Below, piece by piece: positions 33,439-43,590 of a stretch of 64,000 nt of DNA; position 1 is the stretch's first letter, and every line of letters begins with the position of its first letter. The notes below the pieces were generated by a model that saw only the letters and a program-made list of their open reading frames with translations, did no database searches and had not been told where the DNA came from. A program made the translations under genes and the position numbers. This DNA comes from Variovorax sp. OV700 (GTDB taxonomy: Bacteria > Pseudomonadota > Gammaproteobacteria > Burkholderiales > Burkholderiaceae_C). The DNA lies in NCBI RefSeq assembly GCF_900099805.1, contig NZ_FNDR01000002.1, positions 1 to 64,000 on the forward strand, in the 5' to 3' direction.

Positions 33439-34653
33439 ATGATCAATCCGAACACTGCTGCACCGATACCGGCGACGCTGGCCGACATGGTCCACCGCCT
33501 CGACCAGGCTCGGCTCACCCAATCGCGTGAGGAGGGGGAGCAGTCCGGAACCGTGCCGGTCAGCCACTACACGGACCCGCAGCATTGGCAGCAGGAGCAG
33601 GCGGCGCTGTTCGGCCAGTGGCCCATCGTTGCGGCCCACAGCTCGGAAATTCCGATCGGATCGGCCCTGCCCTTCGACGCTCTCGGCGTCCCCATCGTCC
33701 TGACCCGGGCGGCCGACGGCCGCGTGCGTGCTTTCCTCAACGTCTGCCGGCACCGCGGCATGGCGCTGATCGCCGGCTCCGACCCCGGCGCCGAGCCGGC
33801 CAAGGCCAAAGCCTGCAAGGCCCTGGTCTGTCCCTACCATGCCTGGACCTACGAACTCGATGGCCGACTGCGCCATCGCCTGCATGCCGAGACCTTCGAC
33901 GGCATCGATCCCGCCACGCTGAACCTGGTCGAGCTGCCCTGCGACGAAGCCAGCGGGCTGGTCGTCGTCAAGTGCAGTCCCGGCGCGGCGTTTTCGGCCG
34001 AGGCCTTCCTCCAAGGGCTGGGCGCGCACATGGACTGGATGGGCCTGCCCCGAATGACCGTGTTCCGCAAGGTCGACCGGGTGTACCAGGCCAACTGGAA
34101 GCTGACGGTCGACGCCTTCCTGGAGGGCTATCACATCCGCGTGCTGCACCGCGACACGATCTATCCCTTCTTTGCCGACGCGTACACGGTCAACCTGCAT
34201 GCCGGGCCGCACCAGGACTCGCTGGTGGCGCGGCGGGCCGCCTTCGAGGCCTTCGAGCCGCCGCAGGGCCGCGACGCACTGTGCAAGCTCGCCACGCCGA
34301 CGCAGCTCGTGTTCCCGAACACTTTTCTCATCTGGCACCCCGACTACGTGAGCCTGATCGGCATGTTTTCGCCGGCGCCGGATCAGGTCCGCTGGGTGCA
34401 CACGATGCTGATTCCACCGGATCGCACTGGCGACGATTGGACCCCTCACTGGGAGAAGACCTTCCAGCTCATCGAACAGACCGTTTTCCAGCAAGAGGAC
34501 ATTGCCACAGCGGTGGCGATCCAGCGCGGCCTTTCCAGCGGCGCCAACACGCATTTTCATCTCGGCCGGCTCGAGCACGAGGTGCTGCGCTTTCATCACA
34601 ACATCGACGAGGCGCTCGGCGGAAGGCTGGGCCACGGTGGTCCGGAGGGGTGA
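33439..34653 (+). CDS. Rieske non-haem iron oxygenase, alpha subunit
   Basis: A 404-residue aromatic ring-hydroxylating or N-demethylating oxygenase subunit. The Rieske [2Fe-2S] site is NVCRHRGM plus CPYHAWTYELDG (residues about 100-137). The catalytic iron motif is DAFLEGYHIRVLHRD (His-x4-His), with a later Asp near residue 350. No ferredoxin or reductase gene adjoins, so electron partners must be elsewhere. The ribosome site is weak. The upstream gap is shared with the divergent TetR gene. Confidence 0.85.
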   Translation: MINPNTAAPIPATLADMVHRLDQARLTQSREEGEQSGTVPVSHYTDPQHWQQEQAALFGQWPIVAAHSSEIPIGSALPFDALGVPIVLTRAADGRVRAFLNVCRHRGMALIAGSDPGAEPAKAKACKALVCPYHAWTYELDGRLRHRLHAETFDGIDPATLNLVELPCDEASGLVVVKCSPGAAFSAEAFLQGLGAHMDWMGLPRMTVFRKVDRVYQANWKLTVDAFLEGYHIRVLHRDTIYPFFADAYTVNLHAGPHQDSLVARRAAFEAFEPPQGRDALCKLATPTQLVFPNTFLIWHPDYVSLIGMFSPAPDQVRWVHTMLIPPDRTGDDWTPHWEKTFQLIEQTVFQQEDIATAVAIQRGLSSGANTHFHLGRLEHEVLRFHHNIDEALGGRLGHGGPEG

Positions 34654-34708
34654 TCTGGCGGTATCTATCGGCTTGGCCGCGCATAGCAATTGCTCTACAA
34701 TCATTGGC

Positions 34709-35008
34709 ATGAAAACAGCCCAGTTGCCCCCCGTACGCGTCGAGCCATCCGTGCGCGATGAAATCGAGAGCGTGCTGCGCCAAGGTGAAACTTTGTCGCA
34801 GTTCGTGGAAAACGCGGCCGTGCAGGCTGCGCAGCGACGCAAGTCCCAACAAGAGTTCCTTGCGCGTGGGCGCGATTCATTGAAGCGTGCAAAAAAGAGC
34901 GGCGAGTACTACTCTGCCAAAGACGTATTCGACGCGATGCAAGGGCGTCTCGACGCGCGTATTTCAGAGTTAGCTCAAGAAAAACGCGGCAGAACCGCTC
35001 GTTCGTGA
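34709..35008 (+). CDS. Antitoxin of a type II pair (ribbon-helix-helix-like, YlcI/YnfO type)
   Basis: A 99-residue protein with a ribbon-helix-helix-like N-terminus (VRVEPSVRDEIESVLRQGE, LSQFVENAAVQAAQRRK) and a charged C-terminal tail expected to wrap the toxin. It overlaps the RelE/ParE-type gene by 4 nt (GTGA), the usual antitoxin-first order. It should repress its own promoter and neutralise the toxin. ATG 34709 is used; the frame is open further upstream within the Rieske gene. Confidence 0.75.
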   Translation: MKTAQLPPVRVEPSVRDEIESVLRQGETLSQFVENAAVQAAQRRKSQQEFLARGRDSLKRAKKSGEYYSAKDVFDAMQGRLDARISELAQEKRGRTARS

Positions 35009-35316
35009 CTTATGCGGTCACCCTGACGCGCGAGGCCCTTGAAGATCTCTTGCGTCTTGAAGACTTTCTTGTCGAATCCGCTCTGCAGCACGGAGACTTC
35101 GATCTTCCGAGTCGCGCATTGGCCGCTATTCGCACGGAATTCCGAATCCTGGAAACCAATCCGTTCACTTGCCGGATTGCGGACGCGGACCGGCTCGAGC
35201 GCGAGTTAGTCATCCCTTTCGGAGCTTCGGGATATGTGGCCTTGTTTCGAATCATCAGCGAACGAGAGGTCGCGGTCGCCGCGATCCGTCATCAGCGCGA
35301 AGATGACTATCACTAG
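35005..35316 (+). CDS. RelE/ParE-type toxin
   Basis: A 103-residue protein of the RelE/ParE superfamily: TYAVTLTREALEDLLRLEDF at the start, a central LETNPFTCRIA loop and the terminal RELVIPFGASGYVALFRI, VAAIRHQREDDY strands. ParE members poison gyrase and RelE members cut mRNA on the ribosome; the sequence does not decide. GTG 35005 overlaps the antitoxin stop. Confidence 0.8.
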   Translation: MTYAVTLTREALEDLLRLEDFLVESALQHGDFDLPSRALAAIRTEFRILETNPFTCRIADADRLERELVIPFGASGYVALFRIISEREVAVAAIRHQREDDYH

Positions 35317-35336
35317 GGCCAAGCGTCCACGAACAT

Positions 35337-35356
35337 CGGCGCTTCGCAAGAGCGCC
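35337..35356. terminator. Hairpin between convergent toxin and EF-G-like genes
   Basis: CGGCGCT and AGCGCCG arms with a 6-nt loop lie in the 84-bp convergent gap. There is no T-run on either strand, so it may be a weak bidirectional terminator. Confidence 0.35.
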
Positions 35357-35400
35357 GACGACCTTGAGTGTCGTGAATCGGCGCCTGGCCCGAGCCTGAC

Positions 35401-37461
35401 CTAATCCTCCTCCCGCACCCGATACTGTCCCATCAACGTCTGCTGGACGGCCGGCGGCACGGCTTCGTAGTGCGACAACGCGAGGGTGTAGCGGCCCTGG
35501 CCGCTGGTCATCGCATTGAGCCGCGACTGGTAGTTGGCCAGTTCGGCCTCGGGCACCTGCCCGCCGACGGTCACGGTGCCGCCACCCAGGGCCGACGTCC
35601 CGGTGACCAGGCCGCGCCGCGACGACAAGTCGTTCGTGACGTCGCCCACCGAATGTTCAGGAACGGCGATCTCGATCTGCACGATCGGCTCGAGCACGAC
35701 CGGCCGGGCCTCGCGGATCGCGGCCATGAAGGCCTTGCGTCCTGCGGTCGCAAAGGCGATGTCCTTGCTGTCGACGCTGTGGTGTTTGCCATCGTGCACC
35801 ACCACGCGCACATCGACCACGGGATAGCCCGCGATCGCGCCGCTCAGCAGGACCTCGCGCACGCCCTTTTCGACGGCGGGAATGAACTGACCCGGGATCG
35901 CCCCGCCCCTGACTTCGTCGGCAAATTGAAAGCCCGCGCCGCGCGCCAGCGGCTCGATGCGCAGGAAGACTTCGGCGAACTGCCCAGCGCCACCGGTCTG
36001 TTTCTTGTGCCGGTGATGCCCCGCGGCCGGCGCGCTCACTGTCTCCCGATAGGCAATGCGCGGCGGCCGGGTCAGGACCTCGAAGCGGTACACCTCGCGC
36101 AAGCGCTCGAGCACGATGCGCAAGTGAAGCTCGCCGAGTCCGTAGAGCACCGTCTCGTTGGTCGCGGCCGCATGCTCGATGCGCAGGCACGGATCCTCGG
36201 CCGCGAGCTTGCCGAGAATCTCCCAGGCGCGCTGCTCGTCGCCATGCCGCTTGGGCTCCACGGCCAGGCCGTGCACCGGCACCGGAAACGCCAGCGGCGC
36301 AAGATGGATGTGGTTGTCTTCTGCCGCGTCGTGCAACACGGCGTCGAAATGGATTTCATCGACCTTGGCCACCGCCACGATGTCGCCCGGTATCGCACGC
36401 GAGACCTCCACATGGTCTTTGCCCTGGAGCATGAACAGGTGCCCCACCTTGAAGGGCTTGCGACCGTCGCCCACGTAAAGAAGGCTGTCGGGCGTGACCG
36501 TGCCCTGGTGCACGCGGAAGATGCCGAGCTTGCCGACGTAGGGGTCCACCGTGACCTTGAACACGTGCGCCAGCACGTGCATCGATGGGTCGGGCCTGGC
36601 CTGCATCGGCTTCGCATCCGTGCCCTCGCCCAGCAGGAACTCCGGCGGATTGGCTTCGGTCGGGTCGGGCAGAAGCTTGACGATCACGTCCAGCAGCTCG
36701 GCCACGCCGGCGCCGCTGCGCGACGAGACGAAGCACACCGGAATCAGGTGGCCTTCGCGCAGCGCCTGCTCGAGCGGCGCGTGCAGCTCGGACGAATCCA
36801 CGTCGCCCTCCTCGAGGTAGCGGTCGACAAAGGCCGGGTCGACCTCGACCACCTGCTCCACCAGCGCGCGGTGCGCCGCCTCGACGGGGCCGAAGTCGGA
36901 CTGCCCGAAGCGGTTGAAGAAGCAGTCCAAGACCCGCTTGCCGACCCTGTCGGGCAGATTCAGCGGCAGGCATTCGCGGCCGAAGGTCGCCTGGATGTCG
37001 GCCAGCAGGCCCGCCAGCGAAACGCCCTGCGCGTCGATCTTGTTGACGATGATCATGCGGGCAAGATGGCGCGAGGCCGCGTACTCCATCATGCGCACCG
37101 CCATCGGCTCGATGCCGGTGGCGGCATTGATGACCACCGCCGCTGTTTCGACCGCCTCCAGCGCGGGCAGGCTTTGGCCGAGGAAGTCGGGGCCGCCGGG
37201 CGTGTCGATGAAGTGGATGCGCGTGCCGGCATGCGTGAGGTGCATCACCGACGCGTTGAGCGAGTGCTGCATTCGGCGCTCGAGCGGGTCGTAGTCGCTG
37301 ACGGTGCTGCCGCGCTCGATGCTGCCGCACGCTCCGATGGCACCCGCCTTGTGCAGCAAGGCCTCGGCAAGGGAGCTCTTGCCCGCGGCTGCAGGGCCCA
37401 CGAGCGCCAGCGTTCGCACCGCTTCTATTTCGGCCGTGAGGCCGTTCGATCGGCTTGGCAT
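35401..37461 (-). CDS. EF-G-like translational GTPase
   Basis: A 686-residue protein with the full EF-G domain order (G, II, III, IV, V). The P-loop is GPAAAGKSS, the G4 motif NKID. The G3 motif is DTPGGPDF instead of DTPGHVDF, so the catalytic histidine is glycine, and the switch I RGITI motif is replaced by ERRMQHSL. Domain IV keeps GGAGQFAEV, with HKKQTGGAGQ before it. These changes mark the EF-G-like paralogue group rather than the housekeeping factor. GGAGA precedes ATG 37461. Role unknown; it lies between two toxin-antitoxin pairs. Confidence 0.82.
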   Translation of the reverse strand: MPSRSNGLTAEIEAVRTLALVGPAAAGKSSLAEALLHKAGAIGACGSIERGSTVSDYDPLERRMQHSLNASVMHLTHAGTRIHFIDTPGGPDFLGQSLPALEAVETAAVVINAATGIEPMAVRMMEYAASRHLARMIIVNKIDAQGVSLAGLLADIQATFGRECLPLNLPDRVGKRVLDCFFNRFGQSDFGPVEAAHRALVEQVVEVDPAFVDRYLEEGDVDSSELHAPLEQALREGHLIPVCFVSSRSGAGVAELLDVIVKLLPDPTEANPPEFLLGEGTDAKPMQARPDPSMHVLAHVFKVTVDPYVGKLGIFRVHQGTVTPDSLLYVGDGRKPFKVGHLFMLQGKDHVEVSRAIPGDIVAVAKVDEIHFDAVLHDAAEDNHIHLAPLAFPVPVHGLAVEPKRHGDEQRAWEILGKLAAEDPCLRIEHAAATNETVLYGLGELHLRIVLERLREVYRFEVLTRPPRIAYRETVSAPAAGHHRHKKQTGGAGQFAEVFLRIEPLARGAGFQFADEVRGGAIPGQFIPAVEKGVREVLLSGAIAGYPVVDVRVVVHDGKHHSVDSKDIAFATAGRKAFMAAIREARPVVLEPIVQIEIAVPEHSVGDVTNDLSSRRGLVTGTSALGGGTVTVGGQVPEAELANYQSRLNAMTSGQGRYTLALSHYEAVPPAVQQTLMGQYRVREED

Positions 37462-37622
37462 GGCATGTCTCCTTAGCGTCCGCAAGGCCGGCCCGGCGGC
37501 CCGCAAGGGCTCGGGTGCTGCGCGTGGACGTTGGGCCAGCGTACGGGATTGGCAGTGCCGATGCAAGCTGGCTGGGTTGCCGCCCCGGCGCTCGAGAGTA
37601 GCCGTCGGCACATTGCATTATT

Positions 37623-37646
37623 TAGTCATTTATTGACAAATGACTA
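37623..37646. promoter_or_regulatory. 9-bp inverted repeat over the AbiE promoter
   Basis: TAGTCATTT (37623-37631) and AAATGACTA (37638-37646) are perfect inverted repeats with a 6-nt spacer that carries TTGACA, a consensus -35 box (37633-37638). They lie 23 nt upstream of the AbiEi start. AbiEi antitoxins repress their own operon by binding inverted repeats, so this is a strong operator candidate. Confidence 0.7.
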
Positions 37647-37668
37647 ACTATTGCAACATACTCCGGGC

Positions 37669-38286
37669 ATGACCTTCGGCTCTGACTCGACGCTCGAACA
37701 AGCCATCCTCGCGCTCGCCGAGCGTCGACCGCTGCTGCGCGCGCGCGATCTGGCTGAGCAGGCACTGCCGACAGTGGTCCTTAGCAGGCTGGTGGCGGCG
37801 GGCAAGCTCGAGCGCGTCGCCCGGGGCGTCTACAGCCTGCCGGGACGCGCGCTCAGCGCACACCGGTCTCTGGCTGAGGTGGCGCTGCGCGTGCCGCGCG
37901 GAGTGGTGTGCCTGCTGTCAGCGCTGCGCGTCCATGGCATTGGCACCCAGGCGCCGTTCGAGGTTTGGATGGCAATCCCCCATCACTCGCCCACACCCCG
38001 GCTGGACCAGCCGCCGCTGCGGGTGGTGCGCATGTCGGGGGCGGCTCTGACCGAAGGCATCGAGCCCGTCGAGATCGATGGAGTGACGGTCCCGGTGTTC
38101 AACGCGGCCAAGACGGTGGCGGACTGTTTCAAGTACCGCAACAAGATCGGCCTGGATGTGGCGCTGGAGGCGCTGCAAGATGGCTGGTCGCGGCGCAAGC
38201 TGTCGATGGATGCGCTCTGGCACTACGCAACGGTGGATCGCGTAGCCAATGTCATGCGACCCTATCTGGAAAGCGTTACGGCATGA
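37669..38286 (+). CDS. AbiEi-type antitoxin
   Basis: A 205-residue type IV antitoxin. The N-terminal winged helix segment includes LLRARDLAEQALPTVVLSRL, LVAAGKLERVARGVYSLPG; the C-terminal domain (VFNAAKTVADCFKYRNKIGL, DVALEALQDGWSRRKLSM) is typical of AbiEi. It should repress the operon and oppose the AbiEii toxin without a direct stable complex. ATG 37669 is used; a TTG six codons upstream is possible. Its stop overlaps the toxin ATG. It follows the perfect inverted repeat over the promoter. Confidence 0.82.
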   Translation: MTFGSDSTLEQAILALAERRPLLRARDLAEQALPTVVLSRLVAAGKLERVARGVYSLPGRALSAHRSLAEVALRVPRGVVCLLSALRVHGIGTQAPFEVWMAIPHHSPTPRLDQPPLRVVRMSGAALTEGIEPVEIDGVTVPVFNAAKTVADCFKYRNKIGLDVALEALQDGWSRRKLSMDALWHYATVDRVANVMRPYLESVTA

Positions 38287-39128
38287 GCCGCAATCTCGCA
38301 GCGTCCATCCGCGCTCGCTTGAAGCAGCGCGCCGATGCCGCGAAGCAGGACTTCAACCTGACGCTCACCCACTATGGCTTGGAACGGCTGCTCTACCGAC
38401 TGTCGGTCTCACCGCATGCTGCCAACTACCTGCTCAAGGGCGCATTGCTGTTTTCGCTGTGGTACGACCAGCCGCATCGGCCGACACGCGATGCGGATCT
38501 GCTGGGGTTCGGTCCGGACGACATCGACACCGCCGTGTCGGCATTCCGCGAGATCTGCCAGATCGAGGTGGAGGACGGCATCGCGTTCGATCCGGCCTCG
38601 GTCAAGGGCTCGGTGATCCGCAGGGAGGCGGGCTATGGCGGTGTGCGGATCGATCTGCAGGCAAAACTGGATGGTGCGCGCATCGCGCTGCAAGTAGACA
38701 TCGGTTTTGGGGACGCGGTGACGCCAGCGCCCGAATCGGTAAGCTACCCGGTGATGCTCGAGGACCTGCCCGCTCCGCAGTTGCGCACCTATCCGAAATA
38801 CACGGTGGTAGCCGAGAAGTTTCATGCGGTGTGCCTGCTGGGCATGGCCAATACTCGCATGAAGGACTACTTCGATCTCTGGGTACTGGTCACCGAAGAT
38901 GCCTTGGAAATTGCCGAGCTGCGCCGTGCAGTCGAGGCCACGTTCGATCGGCGGAAACTGGCGCTGCCCAGCACCCTCCCCTCGGGCTTGAGCGATGCAT
39001 TCGTGCAGGATGCCGCGAAGCAAAGGCAATGGGCCGCCTTCCTGAAAACGAATCGACTAGAGGCCCTGGACCTCGCCGAAGTCGTCGCGTTGTTGCGCAG
39101 CGAGTTCCAGAAACTGCGGGTCGTCTAA
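38283..39128 (+). CDS. AbiEii-type nucleotidyltransferase toxin
   Basis: A 281-residue protein of the AbiEii/MenT family (DNA polymerase beta-like fold). The NTase signature is LLKGALLFSLW followed by PTRDADLLGFG, whose Asp-x-Asp binds metal; further conserved parts are VRIDLQAKLDG, DIGFGD and YPKYTVVAEKFHAV, KDYFDLW. Family members transfer nucleotides to tRNA ends or bind GTP and give phage abortive infection. The ATG overlaps the antitoxin stop. Confidence 0.82.
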   Translation: MSRNLAASIRARLKQRADAAKQDFNLTLTHYGLERLLYRLSVSPHAANYLLKGALLFSLWYDQPHRPTRDADLLGFGPDDIDTAVSAFREICQIEVEDGIAFDPASVKGSVIRREAGYGGVRIDLQAKLDGARIALQVDIGFGDAVTPAPESVSYPVMLEDLPAPQLRTYPKYTVVAEKFHAVCLLGMANTRMKDYFDLWVLVTEDALEIAELRRAVEATFDRRKLALPSTLPSGLSDAFVQDAAKQRQWAAFLKTNRLEALDLAEVVALLRSEFQKLRVV

Positions 39129-39230
39129 AGGACCGACGGGCAGTTCAAGCAATCGGTACCTGCGTTGAAATCATGAGCGGCAGATGCATCTCGCCGCCGG
39201 CGCGCCGACCGATCGGACGACTTCCCGCCC

Positions 39231-40591
<1,361 letters not shown>

Positions 40592-40595
<4 letters not shown>

Positions 40596-42433
40596 TTGTT
40601 GATCACTCCTGTGGGGGTGGGAATAAGAATGGCCTGGACGGCGGCCGGCAGGTCGGCAACAAAGCAGGCGCCGCCCTCCGCCAGGTTGGCGGCGCGCAGC
40701 GTACCGTCCATGGCCCGCACCAATTGTGCCGAGATCACGAGGCCCAGGCCCAGGCCGGTGCCCGCCGGCTTGCTGGTGACGAAGGGCTCGAACAGGCGCG
40801 GCAGGATGTCGGGCGGAATGCCGGGACCGGTGTCGCTCACACGCAGGATCACGCGGCCGTCCTGCGGCCGGGCCTCCAGGCGCAGCGTGCGTCGCGAGGC
40901 GGGCGAGGCCTGCATGGCGTCGATGGCGTTGCGCATCAGGTTGACGAGCACGCTGCCCAGCGCGGCCTCCTCGGCCATGACGCTTACGGTGGCCGGCTGC
41001 ACGTCGACCTCGATGGCAACGCCGTTCTTCTTCGAGGCTTCGGCGACGATGGCCTGCGCGTCGGCCAAGGCCTGTGCCATCGGCACCGGCGCGAGCGGCA
41101 GCTCGCCCTTGTGCGCAAAGGTCTTGAGCTGCGAAGTCAGGCGCGCCAAGCGGTCGACCATGCCGCGGATGCGCTGCAGGTTGCCGCGCACGTCGTCGAA
41201 GCGGCTCTTGTCGAGCAGGATGGCGGCACTTTCGGAGAGGGTGCGCATTGCCGTGAGCGGCTGGTTCAGCTCGTGCACCACGCCGGCCGACATCTGGCCC
41301 AGCGTCGCCATCTTTCCGGCATGCACCACCTCGCCCTGGGCGGCGCGCAGCTGCGCGGTGCGCGCGGTCACGGTCGATTCGAGGGTGTCGTGCGCCGCCT
41401 GCAGCGCCGCCTGGTTGGCCAGCTTCTGCCGCACGGCCCGGCGGCGCTGCCACAGCGTGACGGCGAGCAGCAGCAGCACCGCCATCGCCAGGCTCGCGGT
41501 GATGGCCGCGTTGCGCGCGCCCACGCGCACCGGCGCCAGGTCGTCGAGCGCCATCAGCTGCCACGGCGCACCGCGCAGCGAGCGCTTCGAGGCGAGCTGG
41601 TCCACGCCGTCGAGCGCGACGACCTGCACGTCGCGCGCCAGTGCCTCCTTCAGCGTCCATTGCAGGGGCTGCAGGCCGGCCTCGCCATAGGGGCGCGAGC
41701 GCAGCACTTCGGCCCGCTGCGAGGCGTCCAGCGGCAGCATCGGCCGGAACTTCAGGTCTTCGCGGGTGGCCAGGATCACCACGCCGCGCTGGTCGATCAG
41801 CGCCACGTTGCCCGGCAGCATGCGCCAGGCGCGCTCGGTCTCCTCGAGGTTGACCTTGACGGCCACCACGCCGCGCACGGGCTGGTCGCGGCGCAAGGCG
41901 TACGAGAGGTAATAGCCCGGCTTGCGGCTGGTGATGCCGACGCCGTAGAAGCGGCCCTTGCCCTGGCCCAGCGCATCGATCACATAGGGCCGGAACGACA
42001 GGTCCTGGCCGACGGTGGTACCGGCCCGGTCCCAATCGGAAGCCGCCAGCGACGTGCCCGCGGCGTCGAGCACATAAAGCATTTCCGCGCCCGCGGCGGC
42101 GTTGACGCCATCGAGATAGCGATTGACCGCGTCGCGCAGCGCCCCATCCGACGGCGCGCGGAGCAACGCCGGGACGATCGGGGTCATCTCCAGCAGCGCC
42201 GGCAGATACTCGAAGCGGGCCAGGTCGGCATCGAGCCCGGTCGCAAGCATGTCGAGCCGGTGGTCGGCCGCTTCGCGCAGCCGCGCCAGGCCGTTCTGCA
42301 GGGCGAAGTGGTGGCCGGCGAAGGCGGCCAGTGCCACCAGCGACAGCGCGCCGAACCAGCGCGGCAGGCTGCGCCACCGCCTGTGGGTATGAGAAGGCAA
42401 GTCGAAGTGCCGGGTCGGCTCCCGTGAAATCAT
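40592..42433 (-). CDS. dctB: C4-dicarboxylate sensor histidine kinase, DctB-like
   Basis: A 613-residue membrane kinase. Two membrane segments (about residues 22-42 and 300-320) enclose a periplasmic dCache-type sensor (YVLDAAGTSLAASDWDRAG, GITSRKPGYYLSYAL). The kinase core has the H-box GVVHELNQPLTAMR, N-box NLMRNAIDA, G1 DTGPGIP and G2 GTGLGLGL. ATG 42433 is used, giving the family length; the frame extends to 42532 into cioB. It should phosphorylate the DctD-like regulator. Confidence 0.88.
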
Positions 42434-42524
42434 GAACCCGTTATTGCACAAGGCCGCGAAGGCCGCATCAGTGGCTGCCCGGTGCCGGGTGTCACGCGCG
42501 GTTTCAGCCAGGCCCAGCGTCTGC

Positions 42525-43532
42525 TCAGGCATAGCGCAGTTCGCCGGTCTTGCCGCGGAAGACCCGATAGGAGAACACGGTGTAGCCCACGATGGCCGGC
42601 ACCGAGATGCACACGCCGACCAGGATCACCTTGAGCGCCGGCGCGCTGCTGGCCGCCTGCCAGATCGTGAGCTGGCCGATCACCACATAGGGATAGATGC
42701 TGTAGGCCAGCCCCAGAAACCCGAGCACGAACACCATCACCAGCAGCACAAAGGGCAGCCAGCACACCGGCCCGCGCACCATGCGCGTGTTCAGCAGGGC
42801 GCGCACGGCAAGCAGCGCCGCGCCGGTCATGAGCGGAATGGCGGCCAGCGCCAGAAATTCGGGCAGCGCGAACCAGCGCCCGCGCACCTCGGGGCTGATC
42901 CAGGGCGTGGCCATCGAAATCAGCAGCATGCCGCCGACCATGGGCGCCCAGGCGGTGCGCGCCCACTGCACGGCCCGCTCCTGCAACGCGCCCTCGGTCT
43001 TCATGATGAGCCAGGCCGCGCCCATCAGCACGTAGGCCATCGGCAGCGCCACGGCAATCGCGGCGGCGAACACCGGGTAGTTCCAGCCGGTGCCGAAGCC
43101 GCTGATGTAGCGCCCCAGCATCCAGCCCTGCGCGACCGAGGCCAGCGTGGAGCCCGCAAAGAAGAGCCGGTCCCAGGTGCGCTTGTGGCTGTCGCGCGCC
43201 TTCACGCGAAAATCGAAAGCCACGCCGCGCAGCGTGAGGCCGATCAGCATCAGCGTCACCGGCAGGTAGAGCTCGCCCAGCACCAGGCCGTGCGCCTTGG
43301 GGAAGGCCACCAGCAGGATGCCCACGCCCAGCACCAGCCAGGTTTCGTTGGCATCCCAGAACGGGCCGATGGAGGCGACCATCACGTCCTTCTCGGCGTC
43401 GGTGGCGCGGTGCATGAGCATGCCCACGCCCAGGTCGTAGCCGTCGCTGATCACGTAGACCAGCATCGACACGCCCATCAGCGCCATGAAGATCACCGGC
43501 AACGCGGCGTCAAAGCTCATCGTCGCATTCAT
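42525..43532 (-). CDS. cioB: bd-type quinol oxidase subunit II (CioB/CydB)
   Basis: A 335-residue membrane protein with about eight or nine transmembrane helices, CydB family. Typical motifs are DGYDLGVGML near the N-terminus, GPFWDANETWLV and GVAFDFR. With subunit I it oxidises quinol and reduces oxygen to water without pumping protons. GGAGG lies 8 nt before ATG. It follows cioA by 58 nt. No small CydX-like frame is evident after it. Confidence 0.9.
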   Translation of the reverse strand: MNATMSFDAALPVIFMALMGVSMLVYVISDGYDLGVGMLMHRATDAEKDVMVASIGPFWDANETWLVLGVGILLVAFPKAHGLVLGELYLPVTLMLIGLTLRGVAFDFRVKARDSHKRTWDRLFFAGSTLASVAQGWMLGRYISGFGTGWNYPVFAAAIAVALPMAYVLMGAAWLIMKTEGALQERAVQWARTAWAPMVGGMLLISMATPWISPEVRGRWFALPEFLALAAIPLMTGAALLAVRALLNTRMVRGPVCWLPFVLLVMVFVLGFLGLAYSIYPYVVIGQLTIWQAASSAPALKVILVGVCISVPAIVGYTVFSYRVFRGKTGELRYA

Positions 43533-43590
43533 TGGGTAACCTCCGCGCGACGCGCTGCGGTGCTGTTCGAGTTGGGAGCGGCCCGGCGTC

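Noticed and set aside
34709..39128. Genomic island or prophage around the toxin-antitoxin genes
   Set aside because: No integrase, transposase, tRNA or flanking direct repeat seen; base composition looks like the surroundings.
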